Source of the DNA: Microbulbifer elongatus
GTDB taxonomy: Bacteria > Pseudomonadota > Gammaproteobacteria > Pseudomonadales > Cellvibrionaceae
Direction of reading: 5' to 3'
DNA: 64,000 nt
Assembly: GCF_021165935.1 (NCBI RefSeq)
Contig: NZ_CP088953.1
Location: 124,001 to 188,000 of the forward strand
Part shown: positions 17,945 to 27,988 of the stretch, one piece after another
Layout: every line of letters starts with the position of its first letter
Numbering within the stretch: position 1 is the first letter of the stretch
Notes under the pieces: generated by a model
Databases searched by the model: none
Told to the model about the DNA's origin: nothing
What the model saw: only the letters and a program-made list of their open reading frames with translations
Made by a program: the position numbers and the translations under genes

Positions 17945-18350
17945 GGATTCCCTCCTCCGGATACCAATTTTCCTTTTGCTGTGCACCAATATATCACCCG
18001 CCCCAATTGATTGACACGGAACCGCGCAAGATCCAACGAACGGATTTATACAGATAAACCATACCTTTAGACCTCTTTAGCGGTTTGCCACTGGACACCG
18101 AAAATCGCCCCTGCGGCGTCGGCTGGGCTGATCTGGGCGAGCGCTGAGTCACGCCCAAAGATGCATTGCCCGCCATTTTTTCCGGATTAGCGGTTCTTTC
18201 TGGCCACCTGATACGCCTACTTAATATCAGCGCGCAAAATATTCATCCATTGCGGGCGGTGTTTTCGCGTCTTTCGCCACGGCATTGGCGGCCCGGTGTG
18301 GTTGCGCCGCCTGTCTGCCGCACAACAACAATAAAAAAACGGAGCGAGCC
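17945..18350. other. 406-base divergent intergenic region
   Basis: It lies between the papain-like gene (minus) and the GPH symporter operon (plus). It should contain both promoters. I see no gene, terminator or clear operator palindrome in it. Confidence 0.45.
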
Positions 18351-19823
18351 ATGTCTTCGCCAGATCTACAAACCTCCTATCAGGAACACGGGAATCCCCG
18401 CCTCGCCCGGCTCGGTGTCGGCGAGAAAGCCGGCTTCGCCATTGGGGATTTCGGATTCAATCTGTACTGGACCTGTATCGCCTCTTTTCTTGCGGTTTTC
18501 TATACCGATGTCTTTGGCCTGCCAGCGGCCATCGCGGGCACGCTGTTGCTGGTTACCAAGCTTATTGATGCGGTAACCGATCCACTCATGGGTGCCATTG
18601 CAGATCGCACCCGGAGCCGCTGGGGCAAGTTCCGGCCGTACCTGCTGTTTGCGGGCCTGCCCATGGCCGCGGCCTCGGTGCTTACCTTTACCACGCCGGA
18701 CCTGGACGAGACCGGCAAGATTATCTACGCCTATATCACCTACAGCGCGATGATGCTGGGGTACACCTTGCTGAGTACGCCCTACGCGTCTCTGTCCGGG
18801 GTGATGACTGCGCACCCCCAGGAGCGCAACACGCTGATCAGCTGGCGGTTTATCGCGGCGTTTGTGGGTATGACCTGCGTCAATAAATATACCTTGCCCC
18901 TGGTGGAATGGCTGGGGCGGGGAGACGAGCAGCTTGGCTGGCAGCTCACCATGACGGTGTATGGCGCTATTGCCTGTGTCATATTCGCGGTGACCTTTTT
19001 CACCACCCGCGAACGCATCGTCCCCTCTCCGGTACAGAAAACCCGGCCGCTGGACGACATCCAGGATCTGCTGCGCAATCGCCCCTGGCTGATTCTGGTG
19101 GGACTGCAGATGGTCATCATGCTGACCATTACCCTGCGCGGCGGCTCCAGTTATTACTACCTGATGTATTACGTGGAGCGTCCGGAGCTGATTTCCAACT
19201 ACCTGGCCGTGCAGGCACTGGCCCTGGCGGCCGGCGCGGCGATCACACCACTGCTGACCCGCTATGTGGACAAGGCCCGCCTGATTGTCATTCTGATGGC
19301 GGTGGTCGGCACCCTGTCCCTAGCCTTTTATTTTGTTCCGAAAGATGCGGTGTGGTTGATGTTTACCCTCAACATTCTGATCAGCCTGGCGTTGGGGCCC
19401 AAGTCTCCCCTGGCGTGGTCCATGTTTGCCGACTGCGCCGATTACACCGAGTGGCGCAGCGGCCGCCGCGCTACCGCGATGACATTTTCCGCCGCCACCT
19501 TTTCCATGAAACTGGGCGGCGCCATGGGTTCCGCATTGATGCTGTGGGTGCTGGCCGGCATCGGCTATGTGGCGCGGGAGGCCCAGAGTGATGCCTCGCA
19601 AACCGGTATCGCCCTGCTGCAAACGGTCATACCCGGCGTCTTCGCGCTGCTCGCAGCCGCAGTGGCAAGTTTCTATCCATTAAACAATGCGCGCCTGGCG
19701 CGTATACAGGAGGAGCTCGGCAGGCGGACCGCAACCGCTCAGCCAGATGCAGAAGAATTCACCCACGCGTCTGGAAAAAATCCGCCCCCGGAAAATCCAT
19801 CCATGGGCACCGCAACATCGTGA
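18351..19823 (+). CDS. GPH-family cation:sugar symporter
   Basis: A 490-residue inner-membrane protein of the glycoside-pentoside-hexuronide family with about 12 helices. Diagnostic parts are the N-terminal [20 protein letters not shown], the loop [24 protein letters not shown] and the conserved [17 protein letters not shown] late in the chain. Such carriers import disaccharides or related glycosides with a cation. The ATG at 18351 follows GGAGCGAG. The GH94 phosphorylase starts 13 bases after its stop, so the pair forms an uptake-plus-phosphorolysis operon, and the substrate is probably the same beta-linked disaccharide. The C-terminal 40 residues are hydrophilic and not conserved. Confidence 0.93.
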   Translation: MSSPDLQTSYQEHGNPRLARLGVGEKAGFAIGDFGFNLYWTCIASFLAVFYTDVFGLPAAIAGTLLLVTKLIDAVTDPLMGAIADRTRSRWGKFRPYLLFAGLPMAAASVLTFTTPDLDETGKIIYAYITYSAMMLGYTLLSTPYASLSGVMTAHPQERNTLISWRFIAAFVGMTCVNKYTLPLVEWLGRGDEQLGWQLTMTVYGAIACVIFAVTFFTTRERIVPSPVQKTRPLDDIQDLLRNRPWLILVGLQMVIMLTITLRGGSSYYYLMYYVERPELISNYLAVQALALAAGAAITPLLTRYVDKARLIVILMAVVGTLSLAFYFVPKDAVWLMFTLNILISLALGPKSPLAWSMFADCADYTEWRSGRRATAMTFSAATFSMKLGGAMGSALMLWVLAGIGYVAREAQSDASQTGIALLQTVIPGVFALLAAAVASFYPLNNARLARIQEELGRRTATAQPDAEEFTHASGKNPPPENPSMGTATS

Positions 19824-19836
19824 GGATAGTTTCCGT

Positions 19837-22308
19837 ATGAAAAATGCCACCGGTCATTCCCCGCTGGTAACCAATAGCGAAGATGGCGCACGCTGTACGC
19901 TCACAAGCCCCACCGCCATGCCCGCGGCCAGAGCCTTCCTGTGGAACCGGCGTATGCTGTTGCAGGTAAATTGCCGGGGCTTTGTGGTGGCGCGCCATAT
20001 GCAGCCCGAGCCCGCCGCCTACGCTCACGCTCCCAATCTTGAAGCCAAAACCTTTATGCAGCCGGAGCAGCCGTTCTATGCGCACCACCCGGGGCGGTTC
20101 CTCTATGTAAAGGACGAGGACAACGGCGCGCTGTTTTCCTGCCCGTACGAGCCGGTGCGCGCGCGCGCCGACCAGTTCGCGTTTTCGGTCGGCGCCGACG
20201 AGATCACCTGGCGCCTGCGCCAGGCCGGTCTGGAAATTACCATGACGCTGCGTGTGCCCGTCGACGACGCGGTAGAGTTGTGGGAATGCACCCTGCGCAA
20301 TCATTCCCCCGGGCCACGACGGATTTCCGCCTACCCCTATTTCCCGGTGGGTTATATGAGCTGGATGAATCAGTCCGGCGAATATCGCGCGGATCTGGGT
20401 GGCATCGTCTGCTCCAGTATCACGCCCTACCAGAAGGTGGATGATTACTTTAAAAATCAGCACCTCAAAGACAAAACCTTTCTGCTCCATGAAACCACGC
20501 CGGACGCCTGGGAAGCCGCCCAATCGATATTCGAGGGCGAGGGTGGACTGCACAATCCCGATGGTGTACGCCAGCCATTGCTCGGTGGTGGCGATGCCCG
20601 TTATCAGGTACCGACGGCGGCCCTGCAATACCAACTGCAGCTGGCTCCGGGCGAGGAGCGCACTCTGCGTTTCCTGTTCGGCCCGGCCCGGGACGACGAG
20701 GAAATGTTCGCGCTGCGGGAGCGTTATCTGTCCGCCACCGGATTCGCCACGGCCGCTGACGAATATCAAAAGTATCTGGCCCAGGGGCGCGGCTGCCTGC
20801 AGATCGAAACCCCGGACCGGGCGCTGGATGCGTTTGCCAATCACTGGCTGCCACGGCAGGTGTTCTATCACGGTGACGTCAATCGGCTGACCACAGACCC
20901 GCAAACCCGCAACTACCTGCAGGATCAGCTGGGCATGGCCTATATCCGGCCACAGACGGCGCGTTCAGCGCTGCTGCGCACCCTCAGCCAGCAGAAGGCG
21001 GACGGCTCCCTGCCCGACGGCATTCTGCTCAGTCCCGAGGCCGAGCTGAAATATATTAATCAGGTGCCCCATACGGATCACTGCGTGTGGCTGCCGATTT
21101 TTCTGCGTGGATATCTGGATGAAACCGGGGATCACGCACTGCTCGACGAGCGGGTAATCCCCGAGGGCGAAGATAAAGTTGACGGTAAAGGTCACGGGCG
21201 CAGCGTATTTGAGTGTGTCAGCCGCGCCATGGACTGGCTGGCAGCGGCCCGCGACGACCGCGGCCTCAGCTATATTGGCCAGGGGGACTGGTGCGACCCG
21301 ATGAATATGGTGGGTTACCGGGGGCGCGGCGTATCCGGCTGGCTTTCCCTCGCCACCGCCTATGCTCTGAAACTCTGGGCGGAAATCTGCAGGCAGCAGA
21401 ATCAGCTGGGGCCTGCGGAAAAATATGTCCGCGTTGCTGCGGAGCTCAACAGCACGGTCAATCGCCACCTGTGGGATGGCGACTGGTTCGCCCGCGGTAT
21501 TACCGATGACGGCAAGATTTTCGGAGTGAGCGAGGATCAGGAGGGACGTATCTTCCTCAATCCACAGAGCTGGGCGCTACTGAGCGTCGCCGCCGATGAC
21601 AATCAGCGCAAGCGACTGCTACGCGCGGTGGAACAGCAACTGGCAACGCCTTTTGGGCCGATGATGCTGGCTCCCGCTTACACAGGGATGCGCGAGGATG
21701 TTGGCCGTGTTACCCAGAAATTTCCCGGCTCGGCAGAAAATGGCTCTGTGTATAACCACGCGGCGGCGTTTTATATCTATAGCCTCTTTACCATCGGCGA
21801 GAGTGACCGGGCCTGGCGCTTGCTGCGGCAGATGCTTCCCGGCCCGGATCGTGAGGATCTGGTACAGCGCGGTCAACTACCGGTATTTATCCCCAATTAC
21901 TATCGTGGCGCCTGGTATCAATACCCTGCGCACGCCGGCCGTTCCAGCCAGCTACTGCATACCGGCACCGCGGCCTGGATCTACCGCTGCCTTATCGAAG
22001 AACTGTTCGGTTTGAAAGGTGAAGGGGAAGGGCTGCGCATAGCTCCCCAGCTACCCTCCCACTGGCCGCAGGCACAGGTGCAGCGGCGCTTCCGGGGTGC
22101 GGTGTTTGACGTACAGTTTGAGCGCTGCGTCCGTGGTGATGGCCTGCAGGTTTATGTTGATGGCGAACCGCTTGCCGAGCCCTTGATCAGCCCGGTTGAG
22201 GCCGGGCGCGTTTACCACTTGCGTGTATTATTGCCGCCAGTGGAGAGCTCTGCCCCCACGGAAACAATGAAAGAAGAACGCAACACGGAAAATACCCACC
22301 CCGCCTGA
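19837..22308 (+). CDS. GH94 disaccharide phosphorylase, probably cellobionic acid phosphorylase
   Basis: An 823-residue cytosolic enzyme of glycoside hydrolase family 94, which splits beta-linked disaccharides with phosphate to give glucose 1-phosphate. An N-terminal beta-sandwich ([20 protein letters not shown]) is followed by the alpha/alpha-barrel ([20 protein letters not shown]). The acid-catalyst region is [20 protein letters not shown] (Asp484, Asp487); GDWCDPMN in place of the GDWND-type motif recalls cellobionic acid phosphorylases, but I cannot exclude cellobiose or another disaccharide. The ATG at 19837 follows GAGGAT. It is co-transcribed with the GPH symporter. No regulator lies beside the pair. 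An inverted repeat follows the stop. Confidence 0.85.
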   Translation: MKNATGHSPLVTNSEDGARCTLTSPTAMPAARAFLWNRRMLLQVNCRGFVVARHMQPEPAAYAHAPNLEAKTFMQPEQPFYAHHPGRFLYVKDEDNGALFSCPYEPVRARADQFAFSVGADEITWRLRQAGLEITMTLRVPVDDAVELWECTLRNHSPGPRRISAYPYFPVGYMSWMNQSGEYRADLGGIVCSSITPYQKVDDYFKNQHLKDKTFLLHETTPDAWEAAQSIFEGEGGLHNPDGVRQPLLGGGDARYQVPTAALQYQLQLAPGEERTLRFLFGPARDDEEMFALRERYLSATGFATAADEYQKYLAQGRGCLQIETPDRALDAFANHWLPRQVFYHGDVNRLTTDPQTRNYLQDQLGMAYIRPQTARSALLRTLSQQKADGSLPDGILLSPEAELKYINQVPHTDHCVWLPIFLRGYLDETGDHALLDERVIPEGEDKVDGKGHGRSVFECVSRAMDWLAAARDDRGLSYIGQGDWCDPMNMVGYRGRGVSGWLSLATAYALKLWAEICRQQNQLGPAEKYVRVAAELNSTVNRHLWDGDWFARGITDDGKIFGVSEDQEGRIFLNPQSWALLSVAADDNQRKRLLRAVEQQLATPFGPMMLAPAYTGMREDVGRVTQKFPGSAENGSVYNHAAAFYIYSLFTIGESDRAWRLLRQMLPGPDREDLVQRGQLPVFIPNYYRGAWYQYPAHAGRSSQLLHTGTAAWIYRCLIEELFGLKGEGEGLRIAPQLPSHWPQAQVQRRFRGAVFDVQFERCVRGDGLQVYVDGEPLAEPLISPVEAGRVYHLRVLLPPVESSAPTETMKEERNTENTHPA

Positions 22309-22313
22309 AAAAA

Positions 22314-22349
22314 CCGCTGCAGCGTCGCTGTCCGGCGGTGCTGCAGCGG
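22314..22349 (+). terminator. Stem-loop after the GH94 gene
   Basis: Arms CCGCTGCAGC and GCTGCAGCGG (10 bases, perfect) enclose a 16-base loop just after the stop codon. There is no T run, so it is either a weak terminator or an mRNA-stabilising hairpin. Confidence 0.55.
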
Positions 22350-22465
22350 CTGGGCGGCCACGCAAGTCTGCGTCTTTATTTATTTGTCACACTCTCTGTG
22401 CAGAATTCGTTACGCTCGCCGCAAGCACGCATTTGACCTTTAATCCAAATACCGGAATTCACGCC

Positions 22466-22930
22466 ATGAAGACAATAAATGAACTCACCGAAGCGCAATT
22501 CAAAGAACTTCTCGACGATTACTTCGCACCACCCGAGCAACGGCAGAAAATGACCGAGGAAGAAATTCGGGAACTGGCCGTAAGACTGAATGACAAGGTG
22601 GATGTTCCCCTTGTGTGGGAAACTGCCGAAGAGAAAATCCTGATCAAGGTTGTTCTGAAAGTAGATACCTTCCTCTACGACAACCTTCCCAACGAGATCT
22701 ACGACCTGGTAAGAAGCCTGGACAAAGGCATTACCGAAAGCGAGGCCTCACGCCTGATCAACCGCCTGTCGGTTCTTGCCAACAAGAAAATCGAAATTCC
22801 CTATATTCCAGAAGCCGCCGAATACATCGCCATTCGCTTTGTGATCGGCGTGATCATCAACGCTGCGCGTAAAGAGTGGAATTTCGAACTGGCGAAAGAT
22901 GCGCCGGAATCCGAATTGATTACCGCTTAA
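22466..22930 (+). CDS. Conserved-looking hypothetical protein, helical
   Basis: A 154-residue soluble acidic protein with no signal peptide or membrane helix. It begins MKTINELTEAQFKELLDDYF and continues through amphipathic helices (KMTEEEIRELAVRLNDKV, NEIYDLVRSLDKGITESEA) to a more hydrophobic C-terminal helix (YIAIRFVIGVIINAARKEW). Codon use matches its neighbours, so it looks native. I do not recognise the family. The ATG has only a weak upstream GGAA. It stands alone: the GH94 operon ends 157 bases before it, and a palindromic element follows it. Confidence 0.65.
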   Translation: MKTINELTEAQFKELLDDYFAPPEQRQKMTEEEIRELAVRLNDKVDVPLVWETAEEKILIKVVLKVDTFLYDNLPNEIYDLVRSLDKGITESEASRLINRLSVLANKKIEIPYIPEAAEYIAIRFVIGVIINAARKEWNFELAKDAPESELITA

Positions 22931-22944
22931 TCGGACGCTTAAAA

Positions 22945-22998
22945 GTCAGGTGCCAAGAAACTTCTGATCAAGTCATGGAGACATGCTTGGCGCCTGAC
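22945..22998. repeat. Palindromic intergenic element
   Basis: A 13-base inverted repeat (GTCAGGTGCCAAG / CTTGGCGCCTGAC, one G-T pair) with a 28-base loop lies between the hypothetical gene and the cupin gene. No T run follows. It has the look of a dispersed palindromic repeat unit; copy number cannot be judged from one window. Confidence 0.7.
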
Positions 22999-23122
22999 CA
23001 CCACAACCTGCCACTATCACAGAATCCCCCGCCGATCGCCTGTTCCTGTATATTGCTACCTGAGGCAGAATTCCGTTACCGACGTCCTGGTAGCTCACAC
23101 ACAACAATATCCGGAGGCAGAA

Positions 23123-23551
23123 GTGGAGCGCAAAGACCGATCACCGATATTTTTAGCGCCAGGTGAGGGGCGCGCTTACTCCATGGGGTCGATGCAGGCG
23201 CTGTTTAAAGCGGACGGCGAAGAGTCATTGGGTAAATACGCGATTTCCGAATGGTGGCTGGATGCCTACTCCAAAGGTCCAGGCCCCCATAGCCACAGCG
23301 AAGACGATATCTTCTTCGTGCTCGAAGGAACCATGAGTTTTCTGGTGGGCGACGAATGGATAGACGCCCCCAAGGGGAGCTTTGTTCTCGCGCCAGGAGG
23401 CTCTACCCATGATTTCGAGAACCGCTCGGCCGAGCGGGCCGGGATACTGAACATTTCCGTACCAGGTAGCTTTGAGCAGCATATGCCCCAGATTGTATCC
23501 TGGTTTGCGAAAAATCCCCTGGGGTCAACACAGCCCACAGAAGAGTACTAG
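23123..23551 (+). CDS. Single-domain cupin protein
   Basis: A 142-residue cytosolic cupin. The first cupin motif PGPHSHSEDDIFFVLEGTMS gives the metal-binding His-x-His and a Glu; the second is GSFVLAPGGSTHDFENRS with the third His. Such proteins bind a metal and range from dioxygenases and isomerases to sensors, so the reaction cannot be named. The GTG at 23123 follows GGAGG. It precedes a VOC-family gene on the same strand by about 107 bases, and other small stress-type genes follow. Family call secure, function unknown. Confidence 0.88.
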   Translation: MERKDRSPIFLAPGEGRAYSMGSMQALFKADGEESLGKYAISEWWLDAYSKGPGPHSHSEDDIFFVLEGTMSFLVGDEWIDAPKGSFVLAPGGSTHDFENRSAERAGILNISVPGSFEQHMPQIVSWFAKNPLGSTQPTEEY

Positions 23552-23658
23552 CGCAAAAACTCATCAATCATTTCGCCGCCACCTGTCGATTTCCCATCAT
23601 CTCAATCGACTATCTATCACCAACACAATCCGGTGTTGCCGTGAATTGAGGAAATACC

Positions 23659-24078
23659 ATGTCCAGAATGATGTTTGTAAATCTGCCGGTGGCAGATTTG
23701 GGGAAGTCCATCGAGTTCTTCTCCCAGCTCGGCTTTGCATTCAACCCGCAGTTCACCGACGAGACAGCCACGTGCATGCTGGTGGGTGAGAGTAGCTTTG
23801 TGATGCTGCTGACAGATGAGAAATATCTGAGCTTTACCCCAGGCCTTACACTCTGCGACACAGGCAAGAGCTCGGAAGTGCTGGTGTGTCTGTCGGCCGA
23901 GAGCCGGGAAGAAGTGGACACGCTGCTGGACCAGGCCGTGGCCGCCGGTGGAAGCCCCTATCGGGAACCTCAGGATCACGGCTTTATGTACGGCCGCGCC
24001 TTCCGGGATCTTGACGGACATATCTGGGGGACCCAGCGGCAGTACAGTAGGCAACGTCTGCCCACGGACCGAATGTGA
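23659..24078 (+). CDS. VOC (glyoxalase/dioxygenase) superfamily protein
   Basis: A 139-residue protein with the paired beta-alpha-beta-beta-beta modules of the VOC fold: FVNLPVADLGKSIEFFSQLG at the start, SSFVMLLTDEKYLSF in the middle and RAFRDLDGHIWGTQRQYS at the end, in the style of the lactoylglutathione-lyase-related family. It might bind a metal and act on a small substrate, or bind a toxin. The ATG follows TGAGGAAA. It is convergent with the GFA gene (27-base gap) and near two GST genes, a neighbourhood of thiol and detoxification functions. Confidence 0.88.
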   Translation: MSRMMFVNLPVADLGKSIEFFSQLGFAFNPQFTDETATCMLVGESSFVMLLTDEKYLSFTPGLTLCDTGKSSEVLVCLSAESREEVDTLLDQAVAAGGSPYREPQDHGFMYGRAFRDLDGHIWGTQRQYSRQRLPTDRM

Positions 24079-24105
24079 ATCGGGCGGCCCGGGCCGCCCA
24101 ATATT

Positions 24106-24510
24106 TTACAGGTGCCGGGTTTCTTCCGGCACGTTCATCCAGTTGTCATTGCGTCCGTCGAAGTACTGCACCGGCGCTTCGAGCAGCTCCGCTGGGGTGA
24201 CGTTGTCCAGCGCCGAGAGATAGACGGAGACAAACTCCCCACCCAGTTCTTCGACATCGCCATTGCCGAAGCTGCGCACACCACAGTGTTTGCAGAACGG
24301 GTGGTGAGCCTGCAGGGTACCGAACTGATAGTCACTCAATGCTTCCTTGCCCCTCAGCAGGCGGAACGCTGCCGGTTTGATAATGGCGCCCCACTCGCGG
24401 GTTTTGGTGCAGATGGAGCAGTTACATTTGCCGGTGCCCGCCGCCAGATCGATATCCGCTTCGAACGCCACTGCGCCGCAGTGGCAGCTGCCTGTGTAGG
24501 TTTTTTTCAC
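24106..24510 (-). CDS. GFA-family (glutathione-dependent formaldehyde-activating-like) zinc protein
   Basis: A 134-residue zinc protein. Its cysteines follow the family pattern: [10 protein letters not shown], then [14 protein letters not shown], then [14 protein letters not shown]. Characterised members bind zinc and some react glutathione with formaldehyde; most are uncharacterised, so the substrate is open. The GTG start at 24510 overlaps the GST stop by four bases (GTGA), so the genes are translationally coupled, which supports a glutathione-linked role. The upstream GST and WYL regulator are probably one functional unit with it. Confidence 0.9.
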   Translation of the reverse strand: MKKTYTGSCHCGAVAFEADIDLAAGTGKCNCSICTKTREWGAIIKPAAFRLLRGKEALSDYQFGTLQAHHPFCKHCGVRSFGNGDVEELGGEFVSVYLSALDNVTPAELLEAPVQYFDGRNDNWMNVPEETRHL

Positions 24511-25130
24511 TGGACAGCCTCCGCGAGTGCGTCGTCCTTGGCATTGGCGCGCTTGTAAGCCTCGCGCCCGGTGACCCGGTTTGCGTAATCAATAAATTCA
24601 ATGCGTTTTTCAATGGTGCCGAACTGCAACCCCCAGGCGATCTGGGCACCCACATAGACATCGGCGGCGGTAAATCGCTCACCTGTGACATAGGTGTGTT
24701 TCATAAACCAGCTGGACAGTGTATCCAGCACTGCGGCATAGCTTCCGTAACCCACCATGCGCTGCTTTTCAGCGTCAACTTCAATACCCAGCATTTTGCT
24801 GTCGGTGATCGCGGCCTCCAGTGGCCCTGCGGTGAAGAACAACCAGCGGTAATAACTGGCACGCTCTTCCGGCGTGGGCGCCAGCCCGGCTTGCGGGAAC
24901 GCCTCTGCGAGGTAGGCGCAGATGGCGGAGCACTCGGTCACCACCTGGCCCTGGTGTACGATCGCCGGCACTTTACCCATGGGGTTCAACTTCAGGTATT
25001 CCGGTGCTTTCATGCTGCTGTCGTAATCCAGTATTTCTACCTGATATGGTGCGCCCAGCTCTTCCAGCATCCAGCGCGCGGTGCGCCCGCGGGATTGAGG
25101 GTGGGTGTAGAGCGTTACGTCGTTGGACAT
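24507..25130 (-). CDS. Glutathione S-transferase
   Basis: A 207-residue cytosolic GST. The N-terminal thioredoxin-like domain has [20 protein letters not shown], with a Ser/Arg at the catalytic start, and [20 protein letters not shown] for glutathione binding. The C-terminal helical domain includes [19 protein letters not shown]. It conjugates glutathione to electrophiles or acts as a peroxidase. The ATG at 25130 follows GGGAG; the frame upstream runs into the regulatory region. It is coupled to the GFA gene and divergent from the WYL regulator, which may control both. Confidence 0.92.
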   Translation of the reverse strand: MSNDVTLYTHPQSRGRTARWMLEELGAPYQVEILDYDSSMKAPEYLKLNPMGKVPAIVHQGQVVTECSAICAYLAEAFPQAGLAPTPEERASYYRWLFFTAGPLEAAITDSKMLGIEVDAEKQRMVGYGSYAAVLDTLSSWFMKHTYVTGERFTAADVYVGAQIAWGLQFGTIEKRIEFIDYANRVTGREAYKRANAKDDALAEAVQ

Positions 25131-25186
25131 GGGATCTCCCTTCGTTCGGTTGCCTGGTGTCTGTTGAAAACGTGAAAGGACTGTAA

Positions 25187-25230
25187 AGCCCAATTAGGCT
25201 ATATTCCGCCCTAATAAAATCAGGCGGAAT
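25187..25230. promoter_or_regulatory. Putative operator palindromes between GST and WYL regulator
   Basis: Two inverted repeats lie in the 107-base divergent gap: AGCC-N6-GGCT (25187-25200) and ATTCCGCC-N12-GGCGGAAT (25203-25230, perfect 8-base arms). The second overlaps the regulator's ribosome-binding site. They are good candidates for binding by the WYL protein and self-control. Confidence 0.6.
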
Positions 25231-25237
25231 GCAATTG

Positions 25238-26203
25238 ATGTCGAATCCAACGACAAGGGTACTGGCATTGCTGGAACTGCTGCAGTCGCACGGTAACGCC
25301 ACCGGTAGTGAACTCGCGGGAAAGCTGGGTGTGGATGGACGCACCCTGCGGCGCTATATCAATACCCTCGAGGAAATCGGTATCCCGCTGACCAGCGAGC
25401 GCGGGCGCTACGGCGGCTATCGACTGGTCTCCGGCTATAAACTGCCGCCAATGATGTTTACCAATGACGAGACCCTGGCGATCTCTCTCGGCCTGCTGGC
25501 GGCGCGCAGCCTGAACCTGGGGGATATGGGCTCTGCGGTGGCCAGTGCCCAGGCCAAACTCGAGCGGGTAATGCCGCAAAAGCTGAAGCAGCAGTTACGG
25601 GCGTTGGATGAAAATATCACGCTGGATTTTTTACCCTCCCCGGCGCCGGCCAGCGCGGTGCTCGCCACTCTGGCATCCGCCACTCAGGAGCGCTGCCGCA
25701 CGGTGTTCGAGTACACCAGCATCACTGACAAGGCAGCCGGCACCGAGATCACCTTGCGGCGGGAGTTTGATCCCTACGGACTGGTGTTTCGTCGCGGCCG
25801 CTGGTACGCGGTGGGCCACTGCCATCTACGCGGTGAGCTGCGCACCTTTCGCCTCGACCGTATGAGCGCCCTGCAGCGCGTGGATATCCCGTTCGAACGT
25901 CCGCGGGACTTTGATGCAGCGTCTTACCTCAACCGGAGCTTCTCGCAGATGGACTCCGCCGTAGAAGTGGAACTGCTACTGCACACCAACCTGGCAACTG
26001 CCAGCGCCATGCTTGGTCACGAGGAAGGGCTGCTGACACCGCAGGGGGACGCGGTACACTGGCGAGCACACACCGGTTGCTTGGGCTGGTTTTCCTCACA
26101 ACTGATGCAGCTGCCCTGCAGCTTCGAAATTCTCTCACCATCAAACCTGAAAGCAGAGCTCCACCGCCAGGCCAAACGCCTGATGGCCATGGCGGCAGAA
26201 TAA
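25238..26203 (+). CDS. YafY-type HTH/WYL-domain transcriptional regulator
   Basis: A 321-residue regulator. An N-terminal HTH of the DeoR-like type (GSELAGKLGVDGRTLRRYIN, then SERGRYGGYRL) is followed by a WYL effector domain (EFDPYGLVFRRGRWYAVGHC, then RTFRLDRMSAL) and a C-terminal WCX-like extension. WYL proteins bind nucleic acid or small ligands. I chose the ATG at 25238, which leaves proper spacing from AGGCGGA; an ATG at 25229 is adjacent to it. It is divergent from the GST/GFA pair, its likely target. A perfect inverted repeat lies across its start region. Confidence 0.9.
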   Translation: MSNPTTRVLALLELLQSHGNATGSELAGKLGVDGRTLRRYINTLEEIGIPLTSERGRYGGYRLVSGYKLPPMMFTNDETLAISLGLLAARSLNLGDMGSAVASAQAKLERVMPQKLKQQLRALDENITLDFLPSPAPASAVLATLASATQERCRTVFEYTSITDKAAGTEITLRREFDPYGLVFRRGRWYAVGHCHLRGELRTFRLDRMSALQRVDIPFERPRDFDAASYLNRSFSQMDSAVEVELLLHTNLATASAMLGHEEGLLTPQGDAVHWRAHTGCLGWFSSQLMQLPCSFEILSPSNLKAELHRQAKRLMAMAAE

Positions 26204-26226
26204 CGGCTCTAGTTGTAACAACGTGT

Positions 26227-27843
26227 CTATTTAACCAGTTCCACTTCCGTGGGCCGCCAGCTTTTATCGAAGAAAGGTTGCAGTGGACTGTACAGCCGCA
26301 GAACCGGGAAGTAGCTCTTACCCGGAATGGTCTGTATCCAGTTTCCCCGCGCCACCCCTGCAGGCTGCTCCGGACCAAAGAATATTGTTGTGGAACCTGC
26401 GGTTCCCGGCTCCGCTGCGGGAGAGGGATAGCCCTGGCTGCCGGCGCGGGGATACCGCTGCGGTGTTTTCAGCATCGAACGGGTCTGTGTATCGTAGAGA
26501 GTGAATGACCAGAAGCGCTCCGCTGGGACATTCTTCGGCAGCGTCACCTTGTATGTCTTGGCACCATCGAAGTAATTGTTGTCTGCATCCACCATCGTCC
26601 ACAAATAAGTAGAGCCGATACCGGTGAGCCGCATGGCCATGGCCGGAGTAATACCGGTTACTCCGTAAAAGAACGCGGTCCGCGCATCCAGCTTGCGATA
26701 ACCGGTGGTAGGGAATGGCTTTACGCCGTCTTTGGTAATTTCAGGAATCGGTGTTTCGAACTGATAGCCGGTATCAAACAGCATGTTCTGCCAATTACTT
26801 CCCTTGTAGTAATACCAGCTTCGATCACGGGGGCTCATAAATACACTGCGCGCGGTGGCATTGGCGAGCTGTAAGGCATCGGTGAGAATTTTCTTCATAC
26901 GCGCATCGGGTTTGAAAGGTTTGCCTTTGACAATACCAATCGCAGCAATGGGTCCCATAAGCTCGGGATCAAGCGCGGTCGCAGGCTCCTGCTGTACCAC
27001 TTCGTTCAGCATTTCATAGAAGCGCCAGTCGTTGGGCGGGACGGTGTTCATCACCTTGCCACTGCCTTCATGAAATACTGTCTCCGGCGCAGATTCCAGC
27101 TTTGTGAGCTCTGACTTACCCTCCAGAAACTCAGCAATCGGGGTGCCGAGCCCACCGGGCTTGTAGGGATAGATCTTGGTGAGTTTGCGAATACGCTCCA
27201 CCGCCGGCTTGGGGTCATCGTTTTCCAGAAATGCGCGGGCAAACCAGACACCGTAATTCGTCTTGGAGTGCGCGACATTGTATTCACCCTCCGGCAGAGC
27301 GCCCTCGTAGTCAGGTGGCACGATAAGGTACCGCCCGCCTTCACCGCGATCCGGCCCAGGTAAACCCATATCGATCACCCAGCGGAACCAGGCATCCTGC
27401 ACGGTACCGAGGACTCTCGGTGGCACCTCGATCACCATGGGGCCTTTGGTCAAATCGAGTCCACCAATCAGGTAGATGGTGTCGGCATTGGCGGTGAGAA
27501 ACAGCGAATTGGCATCCATCAACTCGGAAAAGAGGATGACTTCGTTGTCCTTTACACCGACCTCTTCCAGCCCCTTGCGCAGCGCATGAATACTCACACC
27601 GCGCAAGGACTCGGTGAAGGTGCGAAAGGCATGGTGAAGGTCCAGGTGGTCATAAATCTTGGCGGCGGTTTCCTCCGTTGGCATACCGTCCTCAAACTCC
27701 AGCGTGCCCAGTTGGGTTTCCACCTTCTCTGGGGTTGTTATTGACGCGGGAATATCTTCTCCAGACTGTGCCAGGAGGAGATCTGGGCCAACCAGTAGCG
27801 TGGACGCACACACTACTGCCAGAGACTTGATCAAGTTCTGCAT
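26227..27843 (-). CDS. DUF1254/DUF1214-domain exported protein
   Basis: A 538-residue protein with a signal peptide (LAVVCASTLLVGPDLLLA) cut near residue 26. An N-terminal DUF1254 domain (FLTANADTIYLIGGLDLTKG, DAWFRWVIDMGLPGPDRGEG) and a C-terminal DUF1214 domain (FYGVTGITPAMAMRLTGIG, then FWSFTLYDTQTRSML and NWIQTIPGKSYFPVLRLYSP) are both clear. The family is widespread in bacteria and secreted or periplasmic; no reaction is established. It is convergent with the WYL regulator across 23 bases and stands alone. Codon use is native. Confidence 0.9.
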   Translation of the reverse strand: MQNLIKSLAVVCASTLLVGPDLLLAQSGEDIPASITTPEKVETQLGTLEFEDGMPTEETAAKIYDHLDLHHAFRTFTESLRGVSIHALRKGLEEVGVKDNEVILFSELMDANSLFLTANADTIYLIGGLDLTKGPMVIEVPPRVLGTVQDAWFRWVIDMGLPGPDRGEGGRYLIVPPDYEGALPEGEYNVAHSKTNYGVWFARAFLENDDPKPAVERIRKLTKIYPYKPGGLGTPIAEFLEGKSELTKLESAPETVFHEGSGKVMNTVPPNDWRFYEMLNEVVQQEPATALDPELMGPIAAIGIVKGKPFKPDARMKKILTDALQLANATARSVFMSPRDRSWYYYKGSNWQNMLFDTGYQFETPIPEITKDGVKPFPTTGYRKLDARTAFFYGVTGITPAMAMRLTGIGSTYLWTMVDADNNYFDGAKTYKVTLPKNVPAERFWSFTLYDTQTRSMLKTPQRYPRAGSQGYPSPAAEPGTAGSTTIFFGPEQPAGVARGNWIQTIPGKSYFPVLRLYSPLQPFFDKSWRPTEVELVK

Positions 27844-27988
27844 GAGAATACCTTCGGCGTTGAGGGCAGGAGTTGAGAGACAGATTTTGGGGTCGCTAAA
27901 AAGATAGTTGCCGCTCAGCAGGCTGCCAGAGAACGGCGCCTACTTCTTTTTTACTAAAATTGACATTACAACAGCCAACTGAGCGACG

